Source: an uncultured bacterium | GTDB taxonomy: Bacteria; Verrucomicrobiota; Lentisphaeria; Victivallales; UBA1829 | Assembly: GCA_902774245.1 (NCBI GenBank) | Contig: CACYHQ010000002.1 | Span: 62,001-126,000, forward strand | DNA: 64,000 nt | Reading direction: 5' to 3' | Position numbers and translations under genes: made by a program | The notes under the pieces: model-generated | Seen by the model: the letters and a program-made list of their open reading frames with translations, nothing else | Database searches by the model: none | Told to the model about the DNA's origin: nothing | Shown here: one piece after another, positions 1-8,655 of the stretch | Layout of the letters: every line of letters begins with the position of its first letter | How positions within the stretch are numbered: position 1 is the stretch's first letter

Positions 1-673
1 GCCACTCGAAGCCCTCGATGCTGGCCATGCCGAAAGTATTGAGGCCGAGGAGAAGCACCGCGAAGACGGGGCAGAGGAGCAGCAGCGTGATGTAGTCGCT
101 GAGTTTGCGGAGCATGGGCCGCCCCTGTTTGATGCCCCAGATGTCGTTGAACGAGCTTTCAATGTTGGCCAGCAGTTTCAGCGCCGTGAAGAACAGCATG
201 CCCACGCCGATGCCCGTGATGACGCCGCCCGCCGCGACCTTGAGCGTGGTGTCCGCAAAGTTCAGGATCCATTCGGCGACCTCCTCCTGCCCGACGAAGC
301 TCTCGACAAGCTTTTCACGGAGCATTTCCTCGAAGTTGAAGCCGCGCGCGATGCCGAGGAGAAGCGCGACGAGCGGGACGACGGACATGAGGGTGAGGAA
401 GGTCAGCGAGGACGCCCGCAGCCCGCATTTGTTCTTGATGAAGTTCTTGCCAGTCAGCAGAAGGACGCGTTCGATGGCGAGCGGGAAGGCTTTGCTCTTC
501 GGCAGGTCAGCCGTACGGACGTTCCAGACCATCTGTTCGATCTGCTTCAGCGGGGCGGAATCGTTTTTGGCCGGCTGTTCCGCGACGTTCAATGCGGAGT
601 TCGTGGCGGACGGATTGTCCGTACGGACATCGGCGGCCGTCTGTTCGGGTTCTTTTTTTGAGGCTGGTTTCAT
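1..673 (-). CDS. YihY/BrkB-family inner-membrane protein, C-terminus cut by window edge
   Basis: About 224 residues are visible from an ATG at 671-673; the reading frame stays open to base 1, so the C-terminal part lies outside the window. The first ~50 residues are polar (rich in A, P, K, E). They are followed by hydrophobic segments with the YihY/BrkB pattern, including 'RASSLTFLTLMSVVPL' near residue 87 and an N-E-x-x-F-N-D-I-W-type segment (here 'ESSFNDIWG') near residue 175. The family are multi-pass inner-membrane proteins once called RNase BN; their biochemical role is unsettled. It lies 39 bp downstream of the TauE-like gene on the same strand and is probably the last gene of the glgC operon. 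Family assignment is fairly secure, function unknown. Confidence 0.8.
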   Translation of the reverse strand, partial: MKPASKKEPEQTAADVRTDNPSATNSALNVAEQPAKNDSAPLKQIEQMVWNVRTADLPKSKAFPLAIERVLLLTGKNFIKNKCGLRASSLTFLTLMSVVPLVALLLGIARGFNFEEMLREKLVESFVGQEEVAEWILNFADTTLKVAAGGVITGIGVGMLFFTALKLLANIESSFNDIWGIKQGRPMLRKLSDYITLLLLCPVFAVLLLGLNTFGMASIEGFEW

Positions 674-712
674 GTTAAATCTCCGTATGTGAGGGGGATG
701 AAAAAACGTGGT

Positions 713-1588
713 TTAACTTGCGGCGGCGGGTTCCGGTCCGGGCAAAGGAAGCTCGGCTGGGACCGTTTCCTCCATCGGCACGGACGCCGGAGCGGGAGTC
801 TTATCGGAAGAAGCCGGCCAGAGAAGTTTGACCGCGGAAGCAATGACGATGATCTCAATAATGATCTCGAAGAAGCGCTGCGGAGCGCGTTTCACGAAGA
901 GCACGCCCAGAAACGCTCCGATCAGGATGAGCGGAAGCATCGGGAGTACGGCGTACAGGACGGCGGATGAGACGCGTCCCTCGAAACAGAACACCGGGAG
1001 CTTGGTCCAGTTCATGATCATGAAGAACCAGGCGCACGTGCCGACGTAGCGGTCCTTCGGCAGTTTCATGCTCAGCAGATACAGCGCCATCACGGGCCCG
1101 GCGGCGTTCGCCACCTGCGTGGTGAATCCGGCGGTAAGCCCGACGACGGCGGAAAACGCCCAGTGGCTCGGAACGGGCGCATGCTTGAAAAAGGCAACTC
1201 GGATCAGATGAACGGCAGCCAGCAGGAGAATGATCCAGCCAATCATGATGCGCAGATGTTCCGGCTTGTGCAGGAAGCGCAGAGTCACGAACCCGAGCGC
1301 AAGCCCGAGCATAGTATAGGGGAGCAGACGGACCACGATCTTCCAGTCGGCGTTGCGGCGGTAGTACGACACCGCGAAGATGTCGCCCGCGCAGATCATG
1401 AGCAGCATCACGCCCGTCGCGAAGCCAGGATTCAGGTCGAACGCCACCGCGAGCAGGATCACGGGGAGCATGCCGAGTCCGGGGATGCCGGACTTGTTCA
1501 CGCCCACGAGCAGCGCCGAAACGGCGAGGATCGCCAGCTGGAACGCCGTCATGTCGGGGAAACAGAACGCCATGAAGTCGGAAAACAT
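713..1588 (-). CDS. TauE/SafE (TSUP) family permease
   Basis: A 291-residue protein with about eight hydrophobic segments and the TSUP-type opening 'LLVGVNKSGIPGLG', repeated in weaker form in the second half ('VGLTAGFTTQVANAAGP'), as expected for this internally duplicated family. Members export small organic or sulfur-containing anions such as sulfite or sulfoacetate, but the substrate cannot be read from sequence. The last ~35 residues form a Pro/Ala-rich hydrophilic tail. The start codon overlaps the stop of the upstream HD-domain gene by one base (TAATG), indicating translational coupling. Confidence 0.85.
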   Translation of the reverse strand: MFSDFMAFCFPDMTAFQLAILAVSALLVGVNKSGIPGLGMLPVILLAVAFDLNPGFATGVMLLMICAGDIFAVSYYRRNADWKIVVRLLPYTMLGLALGFVTLRFLHKPEHLRIMIGWIILLLAAVHLIRVAFFKHAPVPSHWAFSAVVGLTAGFTTQVANAAGPVMALYLLSMKLPKDRYVGTCAWFFMIMNWTKLPVFCFEGRVSSAVLYAVLPMLPLILIGAFLGVLFVKRAPQRFFEIIIEIIVIASAVKLLWPASSDKTPAPASVPMEETVPAELPLPGPEPAAAS

Positions 1589-2253
1589 TACAGGAGGCCC
1601 TCCTGTTCCTCGTTCAGACGGTCGAAGAACGCCCGCATGAACGCCGCCCGGTCGGCGGCAAAGCGCCGCGCGGAACCGGTCAGCAGATGGTCCGGGAGCC
1701 CGCGCAGCTTCACGAGGTACTCGCGGTAGGCGGAATCCTGGTTGGAATACGATTCGGAGGCGAGGGCGACCTCTTCGGAATTGTGCAGGCAGGCCCCGAT
1801 GCGTCCGGCGAAGTGGAACGCGCGCGCCACACCGAACGCGCCAAGCGAATCAAGCTTGTCCGCGTCGTACACGATGCGGGCTTCGAGCGTGGCGGGCTTC
1901 AGATTGCCGCGGTAACGGTGCGTCCGCACGATCTCCGACACATGCCGGATGAACGCCTCGTCCTCGCAACCCTCCTCCTCAAGGATGCGGCGGGATTTCT
2001 CCGCCCCGAGCGCGGCATGGCAGAGCTTGCCGCCGGAGGCGAGTTCCTCCGGACGCGCGACGTCGTGGAGCAACGCGCCGAAACGCACGGCTTCCGGGTC
2101 GCAGCCGGATTCCTCCGCGGCGATCCGCTCGGCATTCTTCAGTACGCGGAGCGTGTGGGCGAAATCGTGGCAGCCGGGCGCACCGCCGAGTTCGCGGCGC
2201 ACCCGATCATAAACGCGGTCCCAGAGGCGGAGGGATGCCCCGGAAGAGTTCAC
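1588..2253 (-). CDS. HD-domain metal-dependent phosphohydrolase
   Basis: A 221-residue protein starting at a GTG codon 18 bp after glgC; no upstream in-frame ATG is available and the ribosome site is weak, so the start is moderately certain. It has the HD signature: H in 'GCHDFAHT' (about residues 26-32), the HD doublet in 'GALLHDVAR' (about 60-67) and a downstream Asp in 'VYDADKLDSLG' (about 128). This resembles the YedJ/RdgC-type HD hydrolases that act on nucleotides or related phosphate esters. Substrate unknown. Lies between glgC and the TauE-like permease in one transcription unit. Confidence 0.8.
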   Translation of the reverse strand: MNSSGASLRLWDRVYDRVRRELGGAPGCHDFAHTLRVLKNAERIAAEESGCDPEAVRFGALLHDVARPEELASGGKLCHAALGAEKSRRILEEEGCEDEAFIRHVSEIVRTHRYRGNLKPATLEARIVYDADKLDSLGAFGVARAFHFAGRIGACLHNSEEVALASESYSNQDSAYREYLVKLRGLPDHLLTGSARRFAADRAAFMRAFFDRLNEEQEGLL

Positions 2254-2271
2254 GGCAGGTCTCGCAGAGTG

Positions 2272-3642
2272 TTACTTTTTCGCCGGTTCGGCGCCGTCCG
2301 CCTTCGCTTCGGTTTCCGGTTCGGCGTCCAGCTGGGCGATGTCGGCCGACGGATGCACGACCTGCAGGGAATGGCGTTCCTTCGGGATCACGGTCAGCCA
2401 CTTCGGGTTGCCCTGTTCGTCGACGCCGAGATCGACCACGAAATAGCGCTTCTCGTCGTCGGCCTTGTCGTAGCCGATGATCGTGCCGCGCGGGATCATG
2501 TTGTGCTTGTCGATGATCGCGTTGCGGATGCGGCAGTGCTCGCCGATGTCGACATCGGACAGCAAGATGCAGTTATGGACTGTGGCGTAGCTGTGGACGA
2601 AGACCTTGTTGAACAGGATCGAGTCGGTCACGGTACTGCCGGAGACGATGCAGCCGTCGCAGACGATGGAGTTGATGGCGCGGCCGATGCGCGGGAGTCC
2701 GTAGGCGTCGATCTCCTCGTTGTGGATGAACTTGGCGGGGGGCAGGCTGTAGTGGTAGTTGTTGATCGGCCAGAGCGGATTGTAGAGGTCGAGGTGCGGC
2801 GTGGTGCTGCGCAGGTCCATGTTCGCCTCGAAATACGCCTTCAGGGTCCCGACGTCGCGCCAGTAGGGCTTCGTGGAGAGGTCCTGGCCGGGGATCACGT
2901 TCGTGTAGAAGTTGTAGGCGTAGAGGCGCTTCGTCTTCACGAGGGCGGGGATGATGTCCTTGCCGAAGTCGTGGCTGGTCTTGCCCGCCTTATGGTCGCG
3001 GTTCAGCAGCGCCAGCAGGTCGGCGGAGTTGAAGATGTAGTTGCCCATGGAGGCGAGGCACATGTTCTTGTCGTTCGGCAGCGGGGTCGGGTTCTTCGGC
3101 TTCTCCTGGAATCCGGTGATGCGCCACTGGTCGTCCACCTCGATGATGCCGAACTGGCTGGCTTCCTCGATCGGGATCGGGATCGCCGCCACGGTCGCGA
3201 TGGCGTTGTTCGCCTGGTGGAAATCGACCATCTGGCTGACGTCCATGCGGTAGATGTGGTCCGCGCCGAAGACCGCCACGAGGTCCGGGTCGAAGTCCTC
3301 GATCAGGTTCATGTTCTGGTAGATCGCGTCCGCCGTGCCCTGGTACCATTCGCGTTCGCGGGTCTGCATCTGGGCGGGCACCGGGATGATGAAGTGGCCG
3401 CGCTGCTGGGCGTTCGAGAGGTTCCAGCCGTTGATGATGTGTTCCATCAGGCTCTGCGATTTGAACTGGGTCAGGACGAAGATGCTGTCGATGCCGCTGT
3501 TCACGAAGTTGCTCAGCACGAAGTCGATGATGCGGTATTTGCCGCCGAACGGGACGGCGGGTTTCGCGCGCTGGTCGGTCAGGGGAGCCAGACGGGTCCC
3601 TTCGCCGCCGGCGAGGATCATGGCCAAAACAGATGTTCTCAT
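2272..3642 (-). CDS. glgC: glucose-1-phosphate adenylyltransferase (ADP-glucose pyrophosphorylase)
   Basis: 456 residues. Catalyses ATP + glucose 1-phosphate to ADP-glucose + PPi, the committed step of bacterial glycogen synthesis in the cytoplasm. The nucleotidyltransferase signature 'LAGGEGTRLAPLT' is at residues 10-22, followed by 'KPAVPFGGKYRIIDF' and 'WYQGTADAIYQN' (near 100). 'FGADHIYRMD' gives the metal-site Asp, and a left-handed beta-helix C-terminus follows ('GCIVSGSTVTDSILF'). The final ~30 residues are an Ala/Glu-rich extension, making it a little longer than the usual 400-430. A strong AGGAGG site precedes the ATG and a sigma-70-like promoter lies at 3702-3729. First gene of glgC-HD-TauE-YihY. 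Confidence 0.95.
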   Translation of the reverse strand: MRTSVLAMILAGGEGTRLAPLTDQRAKPAVPFGGKYRIIDFVLSNFVNSGIDSIFVLTQFKSQSLMEHIINGWNLSNAQQRGHFIIPVPAQMQTREREWYQGTADAIYQNMNLIEDFDPDLVAVFGADHIYRMDVSQMVDFHQANNAIATVAAIPIPIEEASQFGIIEVDDQWRITGFQEKPKNPTPLPNDKNMCLASMGNYIFNSADLLALLNRDHKAGKTSHDFGKDIIPALVKTKRLYAYNFYTNVIPGQDLSTKPYWRDVGTLKAYFEANMDLRSTTPHLDLYNPLWPINNYHYSLPPAKFIHNEEIDAYGLPRIGRAINSIVCDGCIVSGSTVTDSILFNKVFVHSYATVHNCILLSDVDIGEHCRIRNAIIDKHNMIPRGTIIGYDKADDEKRYFVVDLGVDEQGNPKWLTVIPKERHSLQVVHPSADIAQLDAEPETEAKADGAEPAKK

Positions 3643-3701
3643 GGTTCAAACCTCCTGGTGGTATATTGTTCAACAAGTGGTGTATCGTTCTCTATTTAGA
3701 A

Positions 3702-3729
3702 AATATACCCCCGTCCGGTACAAAGTCAA
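3702..3729 (-). promoter_or_regulatory. sigma-70-type promoter for glgC
   Basis: Read on the minus strand: TTGACT, a 16-bp spacer, then TATATT. It lies about 60 bp upstream of the glgC ATG in an otherwise AT-rich gap. No operator is obvious. Confidence 0.55.
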
Positions 3730-3772
3730 GGCGGAAAAGCAAAAAAAGCCGGAAAAGCGAAAACAGAGAGAC

Positions 3773-3796
3773 GATCCGGCAAACGGACGCCGGATC
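3773..3796 (-). terminator. hairpin at the end of the DUF3999 gene
   Basis: GATCCGGC and GCCGGATC form a perfect 8-bp stem with an 8-nt loop that overlaps the DUF3999 stop codon. The following minus-strand sequence is only moderately T-rich, so it is a plausible but weak intrinsic terminator. Confidence 0.45.
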
Positions 3797-5177
3797 AGTC
3801 CTTGACTTTGTCGATCTTTTTGACGGAGAAGAGCAGGATCACGAAGACCGCGAACGCGGCGGCGGCCATGATGATCTTATAGACCAGTCCCCAATTTTGA
3901 GCATAGCCGAAGGGTGTGCCGGAGGGATCCCAGTGTGGATTATTCTGTTGCGCCGAAAGCGTGGCATCGGACACAACAGACTCCTCCCTGCGCCGCAGGA
4001 CATCCGTGAAATCCGAAGGCGGCATGGGCTGACCGGAACCGCCGTAGTAGACCCTGTAGCCGGCCTGTCCCGATCCGTCCGCGGTAGCAGATTTCAGTGC
4101 GAGAAACCAAACCTGACAGACACGGCCGCTCGTCTGAAGCGCGATATCCTTCAGTTCGTTGTCTTCGCCGTTGTCCAGTTCGAGCGTCCATGTCCTGGAA
4201 CGACGCTCGGAAATCGAGATCACGCGGTCGGAGACGGACGTGCGGAACGATGCGGATTCGAGCTTGCGGACAGTCCCGGACGCAAGGAGCTTCCCGGATG
4301 CGTCGTAGAGGCGGTACGGACGGGAGAAAAAGACATCGGAGCTGTCAATAGTGATGCTGTCGAGCGGCGCAAAGCCGTTGGAGAAGTTCACGACCGTGGT
4401 ATTGCCCCGTTTCGTTTTGGAGAGGATCTCGACAGGCCATTGGGTATGAACGGTGTTCCGGACCGATTGTTTCCGGAGAACGTACAGGGAGATGCCGTCG
4501 ATCTTCGGCGATTCGCGAAACTTCTCCTGCTCCACGATGTTGGTGTCTCCTTCCACGACGCGGAAGAGAGGCGAATCCTTGATCTCCGTGTAGTTGTCCA
4601 TGACGATGACGAAGCTGAATTCCCTCACAGGAGCGGGGAACCGGACGGAATCGTTTCTGAGGTTGACCCGGCTGGAATAATCCAGGAACGCGCCCTCGGC
4701 GATCAGGGTTTCGCCGTTTTTGTCGTAGACCTTCACCTTCTTGTCGAAATCCTTCGCGGCAGTCCGGATCTTCAGTCCGACAACACGCGGATCGGAAGAA
4801 TCCGCGATGGCGCTGTTCATGCTCACAGAGATCCGCACGGACCCGTCCGGGAGCGTTTCGAAGCCGGTAACGGTCGCGGGATAACTGGATTCCACGGTAT
4901 TGTCCTGGACGATCTGCTTCTGTTCGCTGAGGATGAACGGGCAATTCTCCCCGTCCGGACCGAAGATGCGTATATCGTTCGGGATGGTCTCCGTTTCACG
5001 GTAGATATCGGCATCGACGGTAAAAGTGAAAATGTCCCCCTGATGTTCGGGGAGGATGATGTCCTTGTAGAACGGGAACGCGGCGGTTTTCTCCTCGCCG
5101 GAAAATCCGGTCGCGGCCGCGAGCAGGAAGCACGCCGCGGCGGTCAGGAGTTTGAGGTGATTACGGACGGTTTTCAT
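3795..5177 (-). CDS. DUF3999-family exported/membrane protein
   Basis: 460 residues from an ATG preceded by GGAG; an earlier in-frame ATG at 5201 lacks a ribosome site. A cleavable signal peptide (hydrophobic run ending near 'GFSGEE'), a long beta-rich extracytoplasmic region and one C-terminal transmembrane helix (about residues 432-451) followed by 'KKIDKVKD' match the DUF3999 layout. DUF3999 proteins are typically encoded next to DUF2339 membrane proteins, as here: the start lies inside the 3' end of the DUF2339 gene (17-bp overlap). The biochemical role is unknown; an envelope function is inferred. Confidence 0.8.
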   Translation of the reverse strand: MKTVRNHLKLLTAAACFLLAAATGFSGEEKTAAFPFYKDIILPEHQGDIFTFTVDADIYRETETIPNDIRIFGPDGENCPFILSEQKQIVQDNTVESSYPATVTGFETLPDGSVRISVSMNSAIADSSDPRVVGLKIRTAAKDFDKKVKVYDKNGETLIAEGAFLDYSSRVNLRNDSVRFPAPVREFSFVIVMDNYTEIKDSPLFRVVEGDTNIVEQEKFRESPKIDGISLYVLRKQSVRNTVHTQWPVEILSKTKRGNTTVVNFSNGFAPLDSITIDSSDVFFSRPYRLYDASGKLLASGTVRKLESASFRTSVSDRVISISERRSRTWTLELDNGEDNELKDIALQTSGRVCQVWFLALKSATADGSGQAGYRVYYGGSGQPMPPSDFTDVLRRREESVVSDATLSAQQNNPHWDPSGTPFGYAQNWGLVYKIIMAAAAFAVFVILLFSVKKIDKVKD

Positions 5178-7827
5178 CGGAAGCGTCTCCTTTCTGTGCA
5201 AAACGGGCGTACAGCCAGGCTCCGGCGACGAGCACGGCGCCGGTAATCATGCAGCCCGCGATCCGGTACAGCGCGGGCGTCCCGACGAGGTCGAAGAAGA
5301 ATATTTTCAGGACCGTGACGGCAAAGAGGACCAGCGCGGGGATGCGGACGATTTTCTTTTTGCGGAGGATGCCGAACGCGAGGAGCGCGAGCGCGTAAGC
5401 GCCCCAGAGCAGCGAGACGGCGATCCGCGCTCCGGCGGGCGAACCGTACAGCCGGACCAGGAACGACGTTTCGTCCGTGCTGTAGACGAACCACAGGATG
5501 CACGCGCTCAGGATGAAGAACCGGCTGACGGTCCTGCCGCCGAACCGGTCATCGTCCTCCGCGCCGCCGAACGCCGCGAAGAACGTCCCGGCGAAGATCA
5601 GCGACGCCACGGCCAGCAGGTTCGGGAAGAACCGCCAGAGCGAATCGTGCACGGAGTTTCCGCCGGACTGCCACGAGACAATGACATACCACAGAAACAC
5701 GACGAGCAGGACCGCGCCCGCCGTCATGATGGCCCTCCGGTTCTCCCGGAACAACCTCGGGATCAGCGACAGGATCAGCAGATACAGCGCGGCCGTCACG
5801 ACCACACCGCCGACCTTCAGATGCGGCAGATACGTGAACTCGCCCGCGATCAGGAGGAAGCTCACCGCGAACGCGCACCAGAACATCGCTTTCGACGAAC
5901 GGGAGTAAACGGGCCGGGAGCCGTCGTCCGCGGGCCGCCCGGACACGGGCATCAGGTCGGCGCCGTAGCGGTTCAGCAGGAAGAATCCGCCCGCGAGCGC
6001 CGCCGTGTAGGAACCGAAGTTCAGCAGGCGCGTCAGGAACGTGACGCTGTGTCGCCAGTAGCCGCGCGACAGGTCGAATCCGAGCAGGCGCACCGCGGCG
6101 ACCATGTAGACGACGTAGCTCAGGCGCAGGAGGACCACGGAACGCGTCCGGCACGCGATATACAGCATCGCAGCAGCCTGCGCCGACCACGCCACGGCCA
6201 GATGGTCCTGGTTCAGCAGCAGCGGGAACGTCAGCGAGATCAGGCCGCAGGCGAACACCAGCAGGGTCAGCAGGAGATTGCGGTCCTCCAGCTTCGTGCG
6301 GATCAGCAGCGCGATCTGGAGCAGGTAGACGAGCGCACCGCCGAACGTGATGGCGGCGGCGTACTCGCGGCCGTAGATGCGGATCGTCGGATGGATCGTC
6401 AGCGACATGAACACGATGCCGTTCAGCGCGGCGAATCCGAGCTCCAGCAGCGATACCTTCCGTTTCGTGAACAGGTTGAACGCCACGGTCTGCACGCAGA
6501 ACGCTAGGAAGAACAGCGTTCCGGCGATCAGGGCTATCGCATAGCCGCGGTTCACTCCGTCCGCGAGCTCAAGCCAGTTCGGCGAAGCTGTCAGGGGCAC
6601 GTTGATTCCGCCGCCCATCGGGAACGGTTTCGAAGCGGCGTAGATGCCCCACGTGAACATGAACGACAGGATGTTCACCGGCTGCCACGAACGCATGCGG
6701 GCGATGATGAGCGAACCGACGACCAGGATCAGCATGTAACTGTACAGTCCGGCGAGGTTGCGCGATCCGGTGTCCATCAGGACAGGAGCCAGATAGCCGC
6801 CGCAGACCGCAAGCACGGCCAGAATGATCGAGTTAAAGCGAAGGGCGAGCGCGACGCCCGCCGCCGTCACGACGACCAGCCCGGCAAGACCGACCAGCGG
6901 AGTCAGCAGATGATACACCGACACGCTTGCGAAGACGCACAGATACAGTCCGGCGAACCCGGCTCCGGCGAGCGCCGTTCCGAAGATGCGGTATTTCGCG
7001 CCCTTCAGCAGGCGGCAACCGATGCCGAGCAGCGCCAGCGTGAACAGCCCGGCGATGGAAAGACGGAGTTCCGGCGGCAGCAGATTGCGGTCGTGCGTGT
7101 ACTTGATGAAGTACGCCAGACCGAGCACAATAAGAAGCACCGCCGAACGGAGCATCCAGGTCGTCGCGACCGCGTATTCCTTCGGCATGTTGCCCTTGCG
7201 GTATTCCTCCCCGACGATGATCCACTGCCACAGCTTCGACAGCACTTCGGCGGTGCGTTCCTCGATGGCGGAATGTTGCGAGGGGAATTGCGTATCGTCA
7301 ACAGGTTTTGATCCCGCCATCCAGGCATTGCCGTTCCCTCTCGGAACATTGAGCAGGGACTTGGTATCGAATAGTTCGGATGTGTCCGCAGCCGCGGCGA
7401 CCGGTTTGATCTCCGGCTGGACCTGCTTTGTCGGTTCCGGTTTGATTGGCGATGCCGCTTGCGTCGGAGGCTGGACGGGCATGGGTTTGACTTCCGGCTT
7501 GACTTCCGGCTTGACAGCGGCGGCTTCCGGCTTGACTTCCGGCTTGATCCCCGCCGGTTTTTGAGGCGGATTCGCCGCAGGCTGATTTGACAGCAGGAAT
7601 CCGGGGACCGGTTTGGATTCCGCCGTGCCGGGGACCTGTATCTCGACCTCCGGTTTCGACGGAGATACTGGTTGTCCGTCCTTCACCGCCTTTTCCAGTT
7701 CCTTGATCCGGAATAAAAGATCCTCAATCCTGGATTTGCACGAGGACAGAAGGACCAGATTGACGATAGGAAGAATCCCGATCATGAAGATCAGGAGGAG
7801 AACCCCGAAAAAAATAAGAACAGGCAT
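5161..7827 (-). CDS. DUF2339-family polytopic membrane protein
   Basis: 888 residues. An N-terminal transmembrane helix (about 1-25) is followed by a short coiled-coil stretch ('IEDLLFRIKELEKAVKDG'), then a low-complexity linker with a repeated K-P-E-V motif (about residues 90-145), then more than twenty hydrophobic segments to the C-terminus. This is the DUF2339 architecture. The function of the family is not established; large polytopic proteins of this kind are suspected to act in the cell envelope. It is transcribed first, with the DUF3999 partner overlapping its end. A good promoter lies at 7890-7917. Confidence 0.8.
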   Translation of the reverse strand: MPVLIFFGVLLLIFMIGILPIVNLVLLSSCKSRIEDLLFRIKELEKAVKDGQPVSPSKPEVEIQVPGTAESKPVPGFLLSNQPAANPPQKPAGIKPEVKPEAAAVKPEVKPEVKPMPVQPPTQAASPIKPEPTKQVQPEIKPVAAAADTSELFDTKSLLNVPRGNGNAWMAGSKPVDDTQFPSQHSAIEERTAEVLSKLWQWIIVGEEYRKGNMPKEYAVATTWMLRSAVLLIVLGLAYFIKYTHDRNLLPPELRLSIAGLFTLALLGIGCRLLKGAKYRIFGTALAGAGFAGLYLCVFASVSVYHLLTPLVGLAGLVVVTAAGVALALRFNSIILAVLAVCGGYLAPVLMDTGSRNLAGLYSYMLILVVGSLIIARMRSWQPVNILSFMFTWGIYAASKPFPMGGGINVPLTASPNWLELADGVNRGYAIALIAGTLFFLAFCVQTVAFNLFTKRKVSLLELGFAALNGIVFMSLTIHPTIRIYGREYAAAITFGGALVYLLQIALLIRTKLEDRNLLLTLLVFACGLISLTFPLLLNQDHLAVAWSAQAAAMLYIACRTRSVVLLRLSYVVYMVAAVRLLGFDLSRGYWRHSVTFLTRLLNFGSYTAALAGGFFLLNRYGADLMPVSGRPADDGSRPVYSRSSKAMFWCAFAVSFLLIAGEFTYLPHLKVGGVVVTAALYLLILSLIPRLFRENRRAIMTAGAVLLVVFLWYVIVSWQSGGNSVHDSLWRFFPNLLAVASLIFAGTFFAAFGGAEDDDRFGGRTVSRFFILSACILWFVYSTDETSFLVRLYGSPAGARIAVSLLWGAYALALLAFGILRKKKIVRIPALVLFAVTVLKIFFFDLVGTPALYRIAGCMITGAVLVAGAWLYARFAQKGDASDENRP

Positions 7828-7889
7828 GAGGTGCTTCCTTTCTTGGATTCCAAGGGATTTTGAGGGTATTTCGATCCTATTATTGACAT

Positions 7890-7917
7890 ACTATAGCATA
7901 CGTAAAAGAAAAAGCAA
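7890..7917 (-). promoter_or_regulatory. sigma-70-type promoter for the DUF2339-DUF3999 operon
   Basis: On the minus strand TTGCTT, 16-bp spacer, TATAGT, with the TATGC context before the -10 that recurs upstream of other genes here. It is about 63 bp upstream of the ATG. Confidence 0.6.
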
Positions 7918-7992
7918 GTATCAGCGACAAAAGTTCAAATTCTTTTTTTTTGCACAACAAATCGGATGATCATTCCCGAACAGGAGGTTTTG

Positions 7993-8322
7993 ATGGAAGA
8001 AAGCTTCAAACCGCGCATGTGCGCATGCATGCGCATACTCGCGCCATACGCACTAGTTTCAGTTTTGAGCAGACGCTCCTCTGGCAGACTTCGCCAAATT
8101 CTCTTCCTTGATTCCATTCCAGGGATTCCCAGAATTCCCGCTCTTCAGGAATTCCATCAGAGGCTCCTCGAAATAAGGAAAAAAGAAAATGACCGTACGT
8201 TGTGCCTGTATGCGAAAAATGCTCCTCACCCCTCCAGTCAATCGTCGTTCATCAAAGGCCGTTCGACAAGAATTTTCAAAGAAAAAACTCAAAGTCGCTT
8301 GACTTTTGACACACCATCTTAA
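7993..8322 (+). CDS. candidate 109-aa protein, unrecognised
   Basis: An AGGAGG motif sits 5 bp before this ATG, an unusually good ribosome site for such an AT-rich gap. The product is basic and Arg/Ser-rich with several Met-Cys pairs early on. It resembles no family I know, and its codon use lacks the G/C third-position bias of neighbouring genes. The frame runs through the diverged palindromic repeat, and its TAA stop falls in the right arm of that repeat. It may be spurious or a relic. Confidence 0.25.
   Translation: MEESFKPRMCACMRILAPYALVSVLSRRSSGRLRQILFLDSIPGIPRIPALQEFHQRLLEIRKKENDRTLCLYAKNAPHPSSQSSFIKGRSTRIFKEKTQSRLTFDTPS
8012..8066. repeat. diverged left half of the CGCG-CATA palindromic element
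   Basis: A run of alternating CGCGCATG/TGCGCATGC and CGCGCCATACGC sequences leads into CTAGTTTCAGTTTT at 8053-8066. This matches the left arm CTAGTTTCAGTTAAAA of the 16-kb copies. The partner arm CTTAACTGAAACTTGG occurs at 8318-8333, so the hairpin arms are ~250 bp apart here instead of 8 nt. Confidence 0.6.
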
Positions 8323-8592
8323 CTGAAACTTGGAAAAAAAACTCAAGTTCATAAACAATCTACAACGAATCATCTGAACTGTCGGTAATTCCCCTCTGTT
8401 CAAAAGAAATAAATCTTAACAGAATCATATCACAATCTTTTTGAATTAATTCTTTTTGTTTTTAATTTTCAACAAGAATCAAAAAAATGATAGATTCACA
8501 TAATCCATTCTAGAACAAGCATATTAGAAGGTGTGACACTTTTCACACCACAAAAAATCGACATGGGGTTATCCTTCTAATCCGACTATACG

Positions 8593-8625
8593 AAAAACGC
8601 GGGCTCAGAACAACCCTGAACCCGC
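8593..8625 (-). terminator. intrinsic terminator of the transhydrogenase operon
   Basis: On the minus strand GCGGGTTCAG and CTGAGCCCGC form a 10-bp stem with a 7-nt loop, followed by a T-run (AAAAA at 8593-8597 on the plus strand). It lies ~30 bp after the stop of the last operon gene. Confidence 0.8.
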
Positions 8626-8655
8626 GCAGAATACCAGCGTAATGCGCCGTGACGC

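Larger units (their letters stand above)
7828..8592. other. AT-rich intergenic region with degraded repeat remnants
   Basis: About 760 bp with much lower GC than its surroundings. It holds the DUF2339 promoter at its left end, one candidate short ORF (7993-8322), half-copies of the palindromic element (8012-8066 and 8318-8333), clustered near-palindromes built on GGAATTCC around 8112-8155, and a small hairpin at 8530-8549 (GGTGTGA/TCACACC). No conserved gene was recognised; the region looks like decayed accessory DNA. Confidence 0.5.

Noticed and set aside
1687..3699. 670-codon plus-strand reading frame
   Set aside because: Antisense to glgC and the HD gene; no start signal and no domain.
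8059..8403. 114-codon minus-strand reading frame in the AT-rich gap
   Set aside because: No ribosome site, no family and overlap with the repeat remnants.
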